NCBI GenBank assembly: GCA_947626725.1
Contig: CANQTI010000095.1
Location: 1 to 7,488, forward strand
From: an uncultured Eisenbergiella sp.
GTDB taxonomy: Bacteria > Bacillota > Clostridia > Lachnospirales > Lachnospiraceae
DNA: 7,488 nucleotides
Reading direction: 5' to 3'
The notes under the pieces were generated by a model. The model had not been told where the DNA came from. It saw only the letters and a program-made list of their open reading frames with translations, and made no database searches. Shown piece after piece: positions 1 through 6,077 of this stretch. A program made the position numbers and the translations under genes. Numbering within the stretch: the stretch's first letter is position 1; each line of letters starts with the position of its first letter.

Positions 1-300
1 GATGTGATGGAGCAGGAACAGCCCGATATTGTGGAGGAAATGGAAAAGGCGCGGCGCCTGGGGGAGCTCTGCGGACTGATGGAGTCCGAGTTGTCCGGGC
101 GGGAGAAAGAGGTGCTCACGCTTCGTTACGGTCTGGGAGGCGGCCGTGAAGCGACGCAGAAGGAAATCGGCACGAAGCTGGGCATTTCCCGCAGTTATGT
201 CAGCCGCATTGAAAAACGGGCACTGGGGAAGCTGTACGCCGGATTTTTGCGGCTGGAAAGAGAGGGAAAAGCGGAGAAAGCGTCGGAATCCGGGAAATGA
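1..300 (+). CDS. sigK: RNA polymerase sporulation sigma factor SigK, C-terminal part (5' end outside the window)
   Basis: The reading frame is open from base 1 to the TGA at 298-300, giving 99 residues of the C-terminus. GTG at 4 and ATG at 7 are internal codons, not the start. Residues about 30-82 are sigma-70 region 4, which contacts the -35 element: LSGREKEVLTLRYGL is followed by a helix-turn-helix at about 52-73 containing TQKEIGTKLGISRSYVSRIEKRAL. The SRSYVSRIEKRAL recognition helix is typical of SigK, the late mother-cell sporulation factor; SigE usually has SQSYISRLEKR instead. The last 17 residues are a charged tail rich in Lys and Glu. A strong terminator follows 65 bases downstream, so this is the end of its transcript. 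The identification as a sporulation sigma factor is firm. SigK rather than SigE or SigG is likely but rests on the C-terminus only, and I cannot tell whether a pro-sequence or an inserted skin-like element exists upstream. Confidence 0.8.
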   Translation, partial: DVMEQEQPDIVEEMEKARRLGELCGLMESELSGREKEVLTLRYGLGGGREATQKEIGTKLGISRSYVSRIEKRALGKLYAGFLRLEREGKAEKASESGK

Positions 301-365
301 TACCCGCAGACGTTCAGGGAACAGAAGAAGCGGCGGCACAATTTTGGGCTGCCGAAGGAATTTTG

Positions 366-401
366 CAGGGCGCGGTCTTGACAGACCGCGTCCTGTGTTT
401 T
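366..401 (+). terminator. Intrinsic terminator after sigK
   Basis: The arms CAGGGCGCGGTCT (366-378) and AGACCGCGTCCTG (383-395) pair over 13 bp with one G-T wobble, closing a four-base loop TGAC. The tail TGTTTT follows. The strong GC-rich stem and short T tract make it a good Rho-independent terminator for the sigma factor gene. The -35 hexamer of the next promoter lies over its loop. Confidence 0.85.
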
Positions 402-406
402 ATGCT
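378..406 (+). promoter_or_regulatory. Likely SigA-type promoter for comM, embedded in the sigK terminator
   Basis: A consensus -35 TTGACA (378-383) is followed after exactly 17 bases by TATGCT (401-406), which matches 4 of 6 bases of the -10 consensus. TTGACA begins at the last base of the left terminator arm, runs through the loop and ends in the right arm. The start site would be near 412-414, giving a leader of about 190 bases before comM. The perfect -35 and ideal spacing favour a real promoter. The main doubt is that TTGACA could be just part of the hairpin. Confidence 0.5.
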
Positions 407-603
407 GAAATGGAATTATGGTTTTCTGTCATGGAATATGACGATTCAAGGGCGTTCGCCCAGAATTTTCCGTGTTGAAAAATAGGCGCCGCGCATGGCG
501 GATATTTCGGAACGGACCGGATATTTTGCAATGGGAAAGGGAAGCGGGATATGCGGTTTCGCCGGTTCTTTATGTCTGAAATGCCGGACAGGAAAGGTGT
601 TTT
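407..603 (+). other. Untranslated leader / intergenic region before comM
   Basis: This stretch holds no gene I can support. Visible items are a short perfect palindrome GTCAT-GGAAT-ATGAC at 428-442 and a 9-base direct repeat CGGATATTT at 499-507 and 518-526, with extra CGGA cores between the copies. A purine-rich Shine-Dalgarno AGGAAAGG at 590-597 lies 6 bases before the comM ATG. A second, weak promoter candidate is TTGCAA (526-531) with TATGCG (550-555) at 18-base spacing. I recognise no known riboswitch or T-box. Confidence 0.5.
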
Positions 604-2322
604 ATGTATTGTCATATTAATGCGGGGGGACTGCGGGGCCTGGAGAGCTATGTGGCGCAGGTGGAAGTGGACGTATCTTCCGGCCTGCCGTGCTTTGACA
701 TGGTGGGGCTGTTGGCCAGCGAAGTGAAAGAGGCCCGGGAGCGCATCCGGGTAGCGCTCCGGAACGCAGGCGTCAGAATCCCCGCGGAGAAGATTACCGT
801 AAATATCTCTCCGGCGGGCATCCATAAGGCCGGAACGGCCTTTGATTTGCCCGTCGCCCTGGGCATTATGGCTGCGCAGGGAATGATCCCCGCGGAACGG
901 CTCGCGGATGTGCTGGTGGCAGGCGAATTGGGCCTGGACGCGGGTGTTAGGCCGATCCGCGGGGTGCTGCCCATCGTGCTGGAATGCGGGCGGCAAAAAA
1001 TCAAAGAATGTATCCTTCCGCTGGAGAATCTGCGGGAAGGAAGTCTTATCGGCGATGTCGATGTGATGGGAGTGGAACGGCTGGAGGAAGCGGCCCGGTA
1101 TCTTTGCCTGGATGCCGAAAGCCGGGCCGGAATGCGGGAGCGCGCGGCTAGGCGGGCCGCGGAAAGCGCCAAAGAACCGGAAGCTGCCGGCGGGAGCAGA
1201 ATGGATTTCGGCGCGGTAAAGGGGATGCGGGAAGCGAAATATGCCGCACTGACCGCAGCGGCGGGGTTTCACAATCTTTTGCTCATCGGTCCGCCCGGGG
1301 CGGGAAAGACAATGCTGGCGAAGTGCATTCCCTCGATTTTGCCTCCGCTCGGAAAACAGGAGCAAAAGGAAGTATCGGCCATTTACAGCGTGGCCGGAAA
1401 ACTGGAACAGGGGAAACTCATGCAGGAGCGGCCGTTTGTCAGCCCTCACCACACGGTAAGCGGGTACGCGATGGCAGGGGGCGGCGCGGTTCCAAGGCCC
1501 GGCATGGTCACATTGGCTCACAGGGGCGTGCTTTTTCTGGATGAGATGGCGGAATTCAAACGCCAGACGCTGGATATTTTGCGGCAGCCTATGGAAGAGG
1601 GAACGATTTTTCTGGCGAAGAGCGGCGGGAACTTCGTCTATCCGGCGGATTTCATGCTGGTGGCATCCACCAATCCGTGCCCCTGCGGATACTATCCCGA
1701 CAGAAACCGCTGCCGGTGCAGCCCCTGGGAAGTGCGCCGTTATCTTTCCCGTATCTCCGGCCCGCTTCTGGACCGAATCGATATCTGCTGTACGGCGCGG
1801 CCGGTACAGCTGTCCGGACTGTGGAATCCGCCGGGAGAAGAGGAGCAAAGCGGACCGGGGACGGCGCGCGGCGCAGATGGAATGAGGCAGCATGGAGGGC
1901 GGGGTGAGACAGCCGAAAATGACACAGCCGGAACGGAGCGGGAAACGAATGGGCCCGGAAACGGGCGGCAATGGGAAGCGGATGGCTCCGGAAACGGGCT
2001 GCGGTGGGACAGTTCTCACATGAGGGAACGGGTGCTCATGGCCAGGGAAAGGCAGAAATGGCGTTATGCGGGGACCGGAATTGAGACCAACGGCAGGCTG
2101 GGAGCGGGAGAGATTATGAAATACTGTCATCTCGGCATGCGTCAGCAGCAGTTTCTGGAAGAGGCGGCGAACCGGCTGGGATGTTCTGCCCGGGCCTGCC
2201 ACAGAATCCTGCGGGTAGCGCGCACATTGGCGGATCTGGATGATGTGGAGGCGATCTCCAACGGACATTTGGGACAGGCATTGCATTATCGGCAGAATGA
2301 AAGTCTGTATCAGAATGAATGA
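604..2322 (+). CDS. comM: YifB/ComM family Mg-chelatase-like AAA+ ATPase
   Basis: This 572-residue protein belongs to the YifB/ComM family. Characterised ComM is a hexameric helicase that drives branch migration of recombination intermediates during natural transformation; the family also persists in bacteria not known to transform. Residues 1 to about 180 are the N-terminal ChlI domain, with VEVDVSSGLP, the VKEARERIRVALRN helix and NISPAGIHKAGTAFDLPVAL. The AAA+ core follows, with Walker A GPPGAGKT at 229-236, Walker B LFLDE at 310-314 and a DRIDI motif at 390-394. A four-cysteine cluster (C359, C361, C370, C372, beginning NPCPCG) is a possible metal site seen in many Gram-positive members. 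Residues about 470-572 are the C-terminal Mg_chelatase_C helical domain. An odd Gly/Asn/Glu-rich insert of about 60 residues at 410-469 makes it longer than the usual 500-510. The ATG start fits the family N-terminus and has a good Shine-Dalgarno. It lies 130 bases upstream of dprA. Confidence 0.93.
   Translation: MYCHINAGGLRGLESYVAQVEVDVSSGLPCFDMVGLLASEVKEARERIRVALRNAGVRIPAEKITVNISPAGIHKAGTAFDLPVALGIMAAQGMIPAERLADVLVAGELGLDAGVRPIRGVLPIVLECGRQKIKECILPLENLREGSLIGDVDVMGVERLEEAARYLCLDAESRAGMRERAARRAAESAKEPEAAGGSRMDFGAVKGMREAKYAALTAAAGFHNLLLIGPPGAGKTMLAKCIPSILPPLGKQEQKEVSAIYSVAGKLEQGKLMQERPFVSPHHTVSGYAMAGGGAVPRPGMVTLAHRGVLFLDEMAEFKRQTLDILRQPMEEGTIFLAKSGGNFVYPADFMLVASTNPCPCGYYPDRNRCRCSPWEVRRYLSRISGPLLDRIDICCTARPVQLSGLWNPPGEEEQSGPGTARGADGMRQHGGRGETAENDTAGTERETNGPGNGRQWEADGSGNGLRWDSSHMRERVLMARERQKWRYAGTGIETNGRLGAGEIMKYCHLGMRQQQFLEEAANRLGCSARACHRILRVARTLADLDDVEAISNGHLGQALHYRQNESLYQNE
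1945..2010 (+). repeat. Imperfect tandem repeat of 33 bp inside comM
   Basis: Two in-frame copies, 1945-1977 and 1978-2010, agree at 25 of 33 bases. They encode TNGPGNGRQWE and ADGSGNGLRWD, conserving the G-x-G-N-G core and the Trp followed by an acidic residue. The repeat lies within the Gly-rich insert of ComM and probably arose by local duplication in a flexible linker. Confidence 0.8.
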
Positions 2323-2452
2323 GAAGGCGCCCCTTTGTATCGGGACAGTTTTCTGCGGCGGCCGGGGAGGTGCGCATTTTGTTGTCTATTAATATGGAAA
2401 GAATACATACCAAAAACAGTACATCCGGGGAAAGGGCGAAGGGGGGTACCGA

Positions 2453-3679
2453 ATGACGCAGAAGGAACAGGCCTGTCATCTCTGGCTTTGCAGCATTGGC
2501 GGCGTGGGTGCGGTCAGCATTCGAAGGCTGCTGGAGCAGGCCGGGAGCGCGGAAGGCGTCCTGTCACTTTCGCAGGAGAGGGAGGCGGAGCTGATCGGAC
2601 CGTCCAGGGCGCTGCTGCTGGAGCAGGCCAAGGAAAAGGCACAGCTTCAGGCGGCACAGGTCAGGCTGGAGCGCTATCGGGAAGGCGGTATTTTTTTCCT
2701 GCCGCTGACACATCCGGATTATCCGTTTCGGCTGCGGGAAATCCCGGACCCGCCCGTAGCCCTTTATGGAAAGGGACGATTGCCGGAGGCATCCCGGAAG
2801 ACGGCGGCCGTCATTGGGACAAGAGAGTGCTCCGAGTACGGACGGCAGGTGAGCCGCTGTTTTGCCTCCGGGCTCGCCAGGGCGGGTGCGGCGGTGATCA
2901 GCGGAATGGCGCGCGGGGTAGACGGCGTTGCGGGGCGCGCAGCGTTGGACGCGGGAGGTATTTCCGTGGCGGTGTTGGGCTGCGGGGTGGATATTTGTTA
3001 TCCCCCGGAAAACAGGAGACTATACGAACGTCTGGAACAGGAAGGCTGCCTGCTTTCGGAATATCCGCCGCAGACCAGACCGGAAGCCCGTCTGTTCCCG
3101 CCGCGCAATCGGATCATCAGCGGGCTGTCCGATCTGGTTCTGGTGACGGAGGCCAGGGAAAAGAGCGGCACGCTGATCACGGTGGATATGGCGCTGGAAC
3201 AGGGCCGTGAGGTGTTTGCCGTGCCCGGGCGGATTACGGATGCCTGTTCCAGGGGCTGCAACTGTCTGATCGCGGGAGGCGCGGGAGCGGCCTTAAGCGT
3301 TCCGCAGCTTCTGCGCGCCCTGCATATGGAGGAGGGGGAAAATGAGGATGCAAAACGTGCGGAAAAAGCGGCGCCCGAAACCTTGCGGGGACGCGCAAAA
3401 AAATTACCGTTTCGCCGGCTGACGGTCCCCGTTCTGCGCACGTTGGATCAGACGCCCAGAACGCTGGACGGGATTCTGGCGCGCCTGGAAGAACACGCGG
3501 AAGAAAAACAGGAGGCGCGGGGGAAAGAGGCAGCGGGCCTGTCGGACGTAATGGAGGAGCTGCTCTGTCTGTGTATGGAAGGCCGGGTCGGGTGTCGGGC
3601 CGGCCATTACTACCGTACGGACGCCGCGGAAGCAAAGCAGATGGGGATGGACAGCCCGGAAGGATGGGACGGATTATAG
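2453..3679 (+). CDS. dprA: DNA-processing protein DprA (Smf)
   Basis: DprA binds incoming single-stranded DNA in the cytoplasm, protects it and loads RecA for recombination during transformation. The protein has 408 residues. The N-terminus (about 1-75) is a helical HhH/SAM-like region (LCSIGGVGAVSIRRLLEQ). The Rossmann-like DprA core runs from about 90 to 300, with YPFRLREIPDPPVALYGKG, IGTR (121-124), SGMARGVD (150-157), PPRNRIISGLSD (from 216; RNRII is 218-222), KSGTLIT (237-243) and GREVFAVPG (251-259). The end (about 325-400) resembles the C-terminal winged-helix domain, interrupted by a charged stretch rich in Glu and Lys. The start ATG has AAGGGGGG (2439-2446) 6 bases upstream. One departure is Gly161 where the family usually has His after the G-(I/V)-D-x-x-(A/S) motif. 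The 130 bases before the gene hold no convincing terminator and only weak promoter-like sequence near 2379-2409, so cotranscription with comM is likely. Confidence 0.95.
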   Translation: MTQKEQACHLWLCSIGGVGAVSIRRLLEQAGSAEGVLSLSQEREAELIGPSRALLLEQAKEKAQLQAAQVRLERYREGGIFFLPLTHPDYPFRLREIPDPPVALYGKGRLPEASRKTAAVIGTRECSEYGRQVSRCFASGLARAGAAVISGMARGVDGVAGRAALDAGGISVAVLGCGVDICYPPENRRLYERLEQEGCLLSEYPPQTRPEARLFPPRNRIISGLSDLVLVTEAREKSGTLITVDMALEQGREVFAVPGRITDACSRGCNCLIAGGAGAALSVPQLLRALHMEEGENEDAKRAEKAAPETLRGRAKKLPFRRLTVPVLRTLDQTPRTLDGILARLEEHAEEKQEARGKEAAGLSDVMEELLCLCMEGRVGCRAGHYYRTDAAEAKQMGMDSPEGWDGL

Positions 3680-3787
3680 AAAGTTTCGTCCGGAAAAAGC
3701 GGAGAATTGCCGTGGAAAAGGCGCCCCCCGGTTTTCGAAGAAAGGGAATCGGCGAAAAGGTTCTGCACTTTTTTTGTATTTTTTTCC

Positions 3788-3816
3788 TTGCATTGCGTCA
3801 GGATATGTTGTATAGT
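3788..3816 (+). promoter_or_regulatory. SigA-type promoter for topA
   Basis: TTGCAT (3788-3793) and TATAGT (3811-3816) are separated by exactly 17 bases. A T-rich tract at 3769-3785 lies directly upstream and could act as an UP-like element or as the tail of a weak dprA terminator. Only a poor stem (TTTTCG at 3732-3737 with CGAAAA at 3753-3758) precedes the T tract. Transcription would start near 3822-3824, about 65 bases before the topA ATG. Confidence 0.75.
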
Positions 3817-3887
3817 GAGTCACGATAAACCGCCGGCGATCGTCTGAAGAAAGGGCAGCCGCGGTGCGGAGGTTGAGGGAACGGGGA

Positions 3888-5966
3888 ATGGCAAAGTATC
3901 TGGTTATTGTGGAATCGCCCGCCAAGGTAAAAACCATCAAAAAATTTTTGGGGGCAAACTATGAAGTGGCAGCGAGCAACGGTCACGTCAGAGATCTTCC
4001 GAAGAGTCAGCTCGGCATTGATGTGGAGGGCGACTATGAGCCGAAATACATCACGATCCGGGGCAAAGGGGAGATATTAGCCGGGCTTCGCCGGGAAGTG
4101 AAAAAGGCGGAAAAAATTTATCTCGCGACGGACCCTGACCGGGAGGGCGAAGCGATTTCCTGGCACTTGATGGAAGCGCTGAAACTGTCCGGAAAGAAAG
4201 TTTATCGGATCACATTCAATGAGATCACGAAGAATGCGGTGAAAGAATCCCTGAAGCATGCCAGGGAGATCAACATGGATCTGGTGAACGCGCAGCAGAC
4301 CAGACGGATGCTGGACCGGATGGTGGGCTACCGGATTTCCCCGCTTTTGTGGGAAAAAGTGAAAAGGGGACTGTCCGCCGGGCGTGTGCAGTCCGTAGCG
4401 CTTCGGATCATATGCGACAGAGAGAACGAGATCGATGCGTTTATCCCGGAGGAGTACTGGACGCTGGAAGCATCTTTCAGGGTCCCCGGAGAAAAGAAGC
4501 CGCTGACGGCCAAATATTATGGAGAAGGGGATCGGAAGAAAAACCTGAAGAGCGCGGAGGAAGTGGAGGCGGTGAAAAGGGCCTGCCAGAATGTGCCCTT
4601 TCACGTGGCAGAGGTCAAAAGAGGGGAGCGCGTCAGAAAGGCGCCCCTGCCCTTTACGACTTCTACTTTGCAGCAGGAGGCCAGCAGGGTGTTGAATTTT
4701 TCCACCCAGAAAACCATGCGGCTGGCGCAGCAGCTCTATGAGGGCGTGGATATCAAGGGCAACGGCACGGTCGGCGTCATCACCTATCTGCGTACCGATT
4801 CCGTTCGGGTATCGGAAGAGGCGGAGGCGATGGCGAAGGCCTATATTGGCGCCCATTATGGAAAAGAGTATGGCGGCGAAGGAAATGTGAAAAAGGGCGG
4901 ACAGAAGATCCAGGACGCACATGAGGCGATTCGGCCCACGAACCTGGAACTCACCCCGATGGAGCTGAAGGAATCTCTTTCCAGAGATCAGTTCAGGCTG
5001 TATCAGCTGATCTGGAAGCGTTTTGTCGCCAGCCGTATGGCATCGGCCCGGTATGAGACCATGTCGCTGAAGATTGACGGCGGCGGGCAGCGCTTTACGG
5101 TTGCGGCCGGCAAACGGATTTTTGACGGATTTCTGAGCGTATACAATGAAGAAGAGGAAGAAAAGGCGGAAAACAACACGCTGGCCAGAGGCGTGGATGA
5201 GAATATGGAGCTCTCCTTAAATGCCCTGCAGGGAGAACAGCATTTCACACAGCCGCCTGCGCACTATACGGAGGCGACGCTGGTGCGCACGCTGGAGGAG
5301 CTGGGGATCGGCAGGCCCAGCACCTATGCGCCTACCATCACAACGATTCTCGCACGCCGGTATGTGACGAAGGAGAATCGGAATCTGTATGTGACGGAAC
5401 TGGGAGAAGTGGTCAACGATATGATGAAGAAAGCTTTTCCCAGCATTGTGGATGTGAATTTTACGGCGAATCTGGAAGCGCTTCTTGACGGCGTGTCCGA
5501 GGGAACCGTGGAATGGAAGACGATCATCTCCAATTTTTACCCGGATCTGGACGCGGCCGTCAAAAAGGCTGAGAAAGACCTGGCCGAGGTGAAGATCGGA
5601 GATGAGGAGTCGGATGAGAACTGTGAGCTGTGCGGCCGCCGCATGGTGATTAAATACGGCCCTCACGGGCGTTTCCTGGCATGTCCCGGCTTTCCGGAGT
5701 GCCGTAATACGAAGCCCTATTATGAAAAGACAGGCGTAAGCTGCCCGAAATGCGGGGGAGATATCGTGGAAAAGAAGACACAGAAGGGGCGCCGCTATTA
5801 CGGATGTATCCATTATCCGGAATGTGATTTTATGGTCTGGCAAAGGCCGTCCGCTGAAAAATGTCCGCTTTGCGGCTCCATGATGCTGCAAAAAGGCGGA
5901 AAGCTGGTGTGCGCAAATGAAGGCTGCGGATATGTGATGGAAAAAACAGAAAAAAAACAGGCATAA
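3888..5966 (+). CDS. topA: DNA topoisomerase I (type IA)
   Basis: This enzyme relaxes negative supercoils by passing one strand through a transient single-strand break. The 692-residue length is close to that of Bacillus TopA. The N-terminal Toprim domain shows KYLVIVESPAKVKTIKKFLG with the catalytic Glu, and the metal-binding DPDREGE at 82-88. The catalytic tyrosine is Y300 in GVITYLRTDS, with R302 beside it. DAHEAIRPTN and ELGIGRPSTYAPTI are further family signatures. The C-terminus carries three complete four-cysteine zinc fingers: C579/C582/C599/C605, C619/C622/C640/C646 and C659/C662/C675/C680. An in-frame GTG at 3864 would add eight residues, but it lies over the purine-rich GGAGG (3868-3872). 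The ATG at 3888 yields the conserved MAKYLVIVES start, with GAGGGA (3875-3880) 7 bases upstream. The gene has its own promoter, and no typical terminator separates it from codY. Confidence 0.97.
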   Translation: MAKYLVIVESPAKVKTIKKFLGANYEVAASNGHVRDLPKSQLGIDVEGDYEPKYITIRGKGEILAGLRREVKKAEKIYLATDPDREGEAISWHLMEALKLSGKKVYRITFNEITKNAVKESLKHAREINMDLVNAQQTRRMLDRMVGYRISPLLWEKVKRGLSAGRVQSVALRIICDRENEIDAFIPEEYWTLEASFRVPGEKKPLTAKYYGEGDRKKNLKSAEEVEAVKRACQNVPFHVAEVKRGERVRKAPLPFTTSTLQQEASRVLNFSTQKTMRLAQQLYEGVDIKGNGTVGVITYLRTDSVRVSEEAEAMAKAYIGAHYGKEYGGEGNVKKGGQKIQDAHEAIRPTNLELTPMELKESLSRDQFRLYQLIWKRFVASRMASARYETMSLKIDGGGQRFTVAAGKRIFDGFLSVYNEEEEEKAENNTLARGVDENMELSLNALQGEQHFTQPPAHYTEATLVRTLEELGIGRPSTYAPTITTILARRYVTKENRNLYVTELGEVVNDMMKKAFPSIVDVNFTANLEALLDGVSEGTVEWKTIISNFYPDLDAAVKKAEKDLAEVKIGDEESDENCELCGRRMVIKYGPHGRFLACPGFPECRNTKPYYEKTGVSCPKCGGDIVEKKTQKGRRYYGCIHYPECDFMVWQRPSAEKCPLCGSMMLQKGGKLVCANEGCGYVMEKTEKKQA

Positions 5967-5970
5967 TTCA

Positions 5971-5999
5971 TTGCGGGTTTTCTTACGGCATGATAAAAT
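5971..5999 (+). promoter_or_regulatory. Likely codY promoter
   Basis: TTGCGG (5971-5976) and TAAAAT (5994-5999) are 17 bases apart, beginning 4 bases after the topA stop codon. The predicted start site is near 6006. The -10 lies at the edge of an inverted repeat (5985-6025), so the promoter is well placed to be controlled by a bound protein. The -10 matches 5 of 6 consensus bases and the -35 matches 4 of 6. Confidence 0.6.
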
Positions 6000-6025
6000 G
6001 TCATTATATTCTGACATTTTGCCGT
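5985..6025 (+). repeat. Inverted repeat over the codY start site
   Basis: AAAATGTCA (5995-6003) and TGACATTTT (6012-6020) are perfect 9-bp inverted copies around an 8-base centre. Beyond a 5-base bulge on the left (5990-5994), ACGGC (5985-5989) pairs with GCCGT (6021-6025), for 14 pairs in total. No T tract follows, so it is not a standard terminator. If transcription starts near 6006, the left arm is outside the codY transcript. The hairpin could then form only in topA read-through RNA, or the repeat acts as a DNA operator. Confidence 0.75.
6005..6019 (+). promoter_or_regulatory. Possible CodY box (autoregulatory site)
   Basis: TATATTCTGACATTT matches 11 of 15 positions of the known CodY consensus AATTTTCWGAAAATT, including the whole TTCWGA centre. 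It covers the predicted start site of codY, a position suited to repression by blocking RNA polymerase. CodY tolerates several mismatches at natural sites, and codY autoregulation is known in some species. It could be chance, because the same bases also form part of the inverted repeat. Confidence 0.35.
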
Positions 6026-6061
6026 CACAGGGCAGGTGTCAGATCAACAGGAGAATATGTC

Positions 6062-6067
6062 GGGAGG
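6062..6067 (+). promoter_or_regulatory. Shine-Dalgarno that fixes the codY start
   Basis: GGGAGG ends 10 bases before the ATG at 6078. The alternative GTG at 6036 lacks a good site, and ATG at 6057 has its AGGAG too close. The choice of 6078 also gives a protein of 259 residues, the same length as Bacillus CodY. Confidence 0.75.
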
Positions 6068-6077
6068 ACAAGGACGC

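Noticed and set aside
297..485. 62-codon + strand frame whose ATG overlaps the sigK stop codon
   Set aside because: It runs straight through the strong terminator hairpin at 366-401, and the product resembles no family I know.
400..2286. 628-codon open frame on the - strand, opposite comM
   Set aside because: Its codons are exactly in register with comM codons, so a stop appears only if comM uses TTA, CTA or TCA. The absence of those codons in this GC-rich gene explains the open frame. The translation is rich in Arg, Pro, His and Ser with no recognisable domain.
2323..2452. Promoter or terminator between comM and dprA
   Set aside because: Candidate -35/-10 pairs near 2379-2409 match poorly, and the GC-rich pairing around 2326-2375 needs large bulges. 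Nothing here is convincing.
3728..3785. Intrinsic terminator for dprA ahead of the T-rich tract
   Set aside because: The only stem is 6 bp and AT-rich, and it is separated from the T run by about 10 bases. The T tract is better explained as part of the topA promoter region.
3864..3887. GTG at 3864 as the topA start
   Set aside because: It overlaps the ribosome-binding purine tract and adds eight residues not typical of TopA. ATG 3888 gives the conserved N-terminus.
5941..5957. A6 and A8 runs at the end of topA as a slippage or frameshift site
   Set aside because: Slippage would alter only the last few residues, and no downstream frame or stimulatory structure suggests a programmed event.
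6036..6077. Upstream GTG (6036) and ATG (6057) as codY starts
   Set aside because: They lack a properly spaced Shine-Dalgarno and would add residues not found in CodY proteins. ATG 6078 has GGGAGG and gives the standard length.
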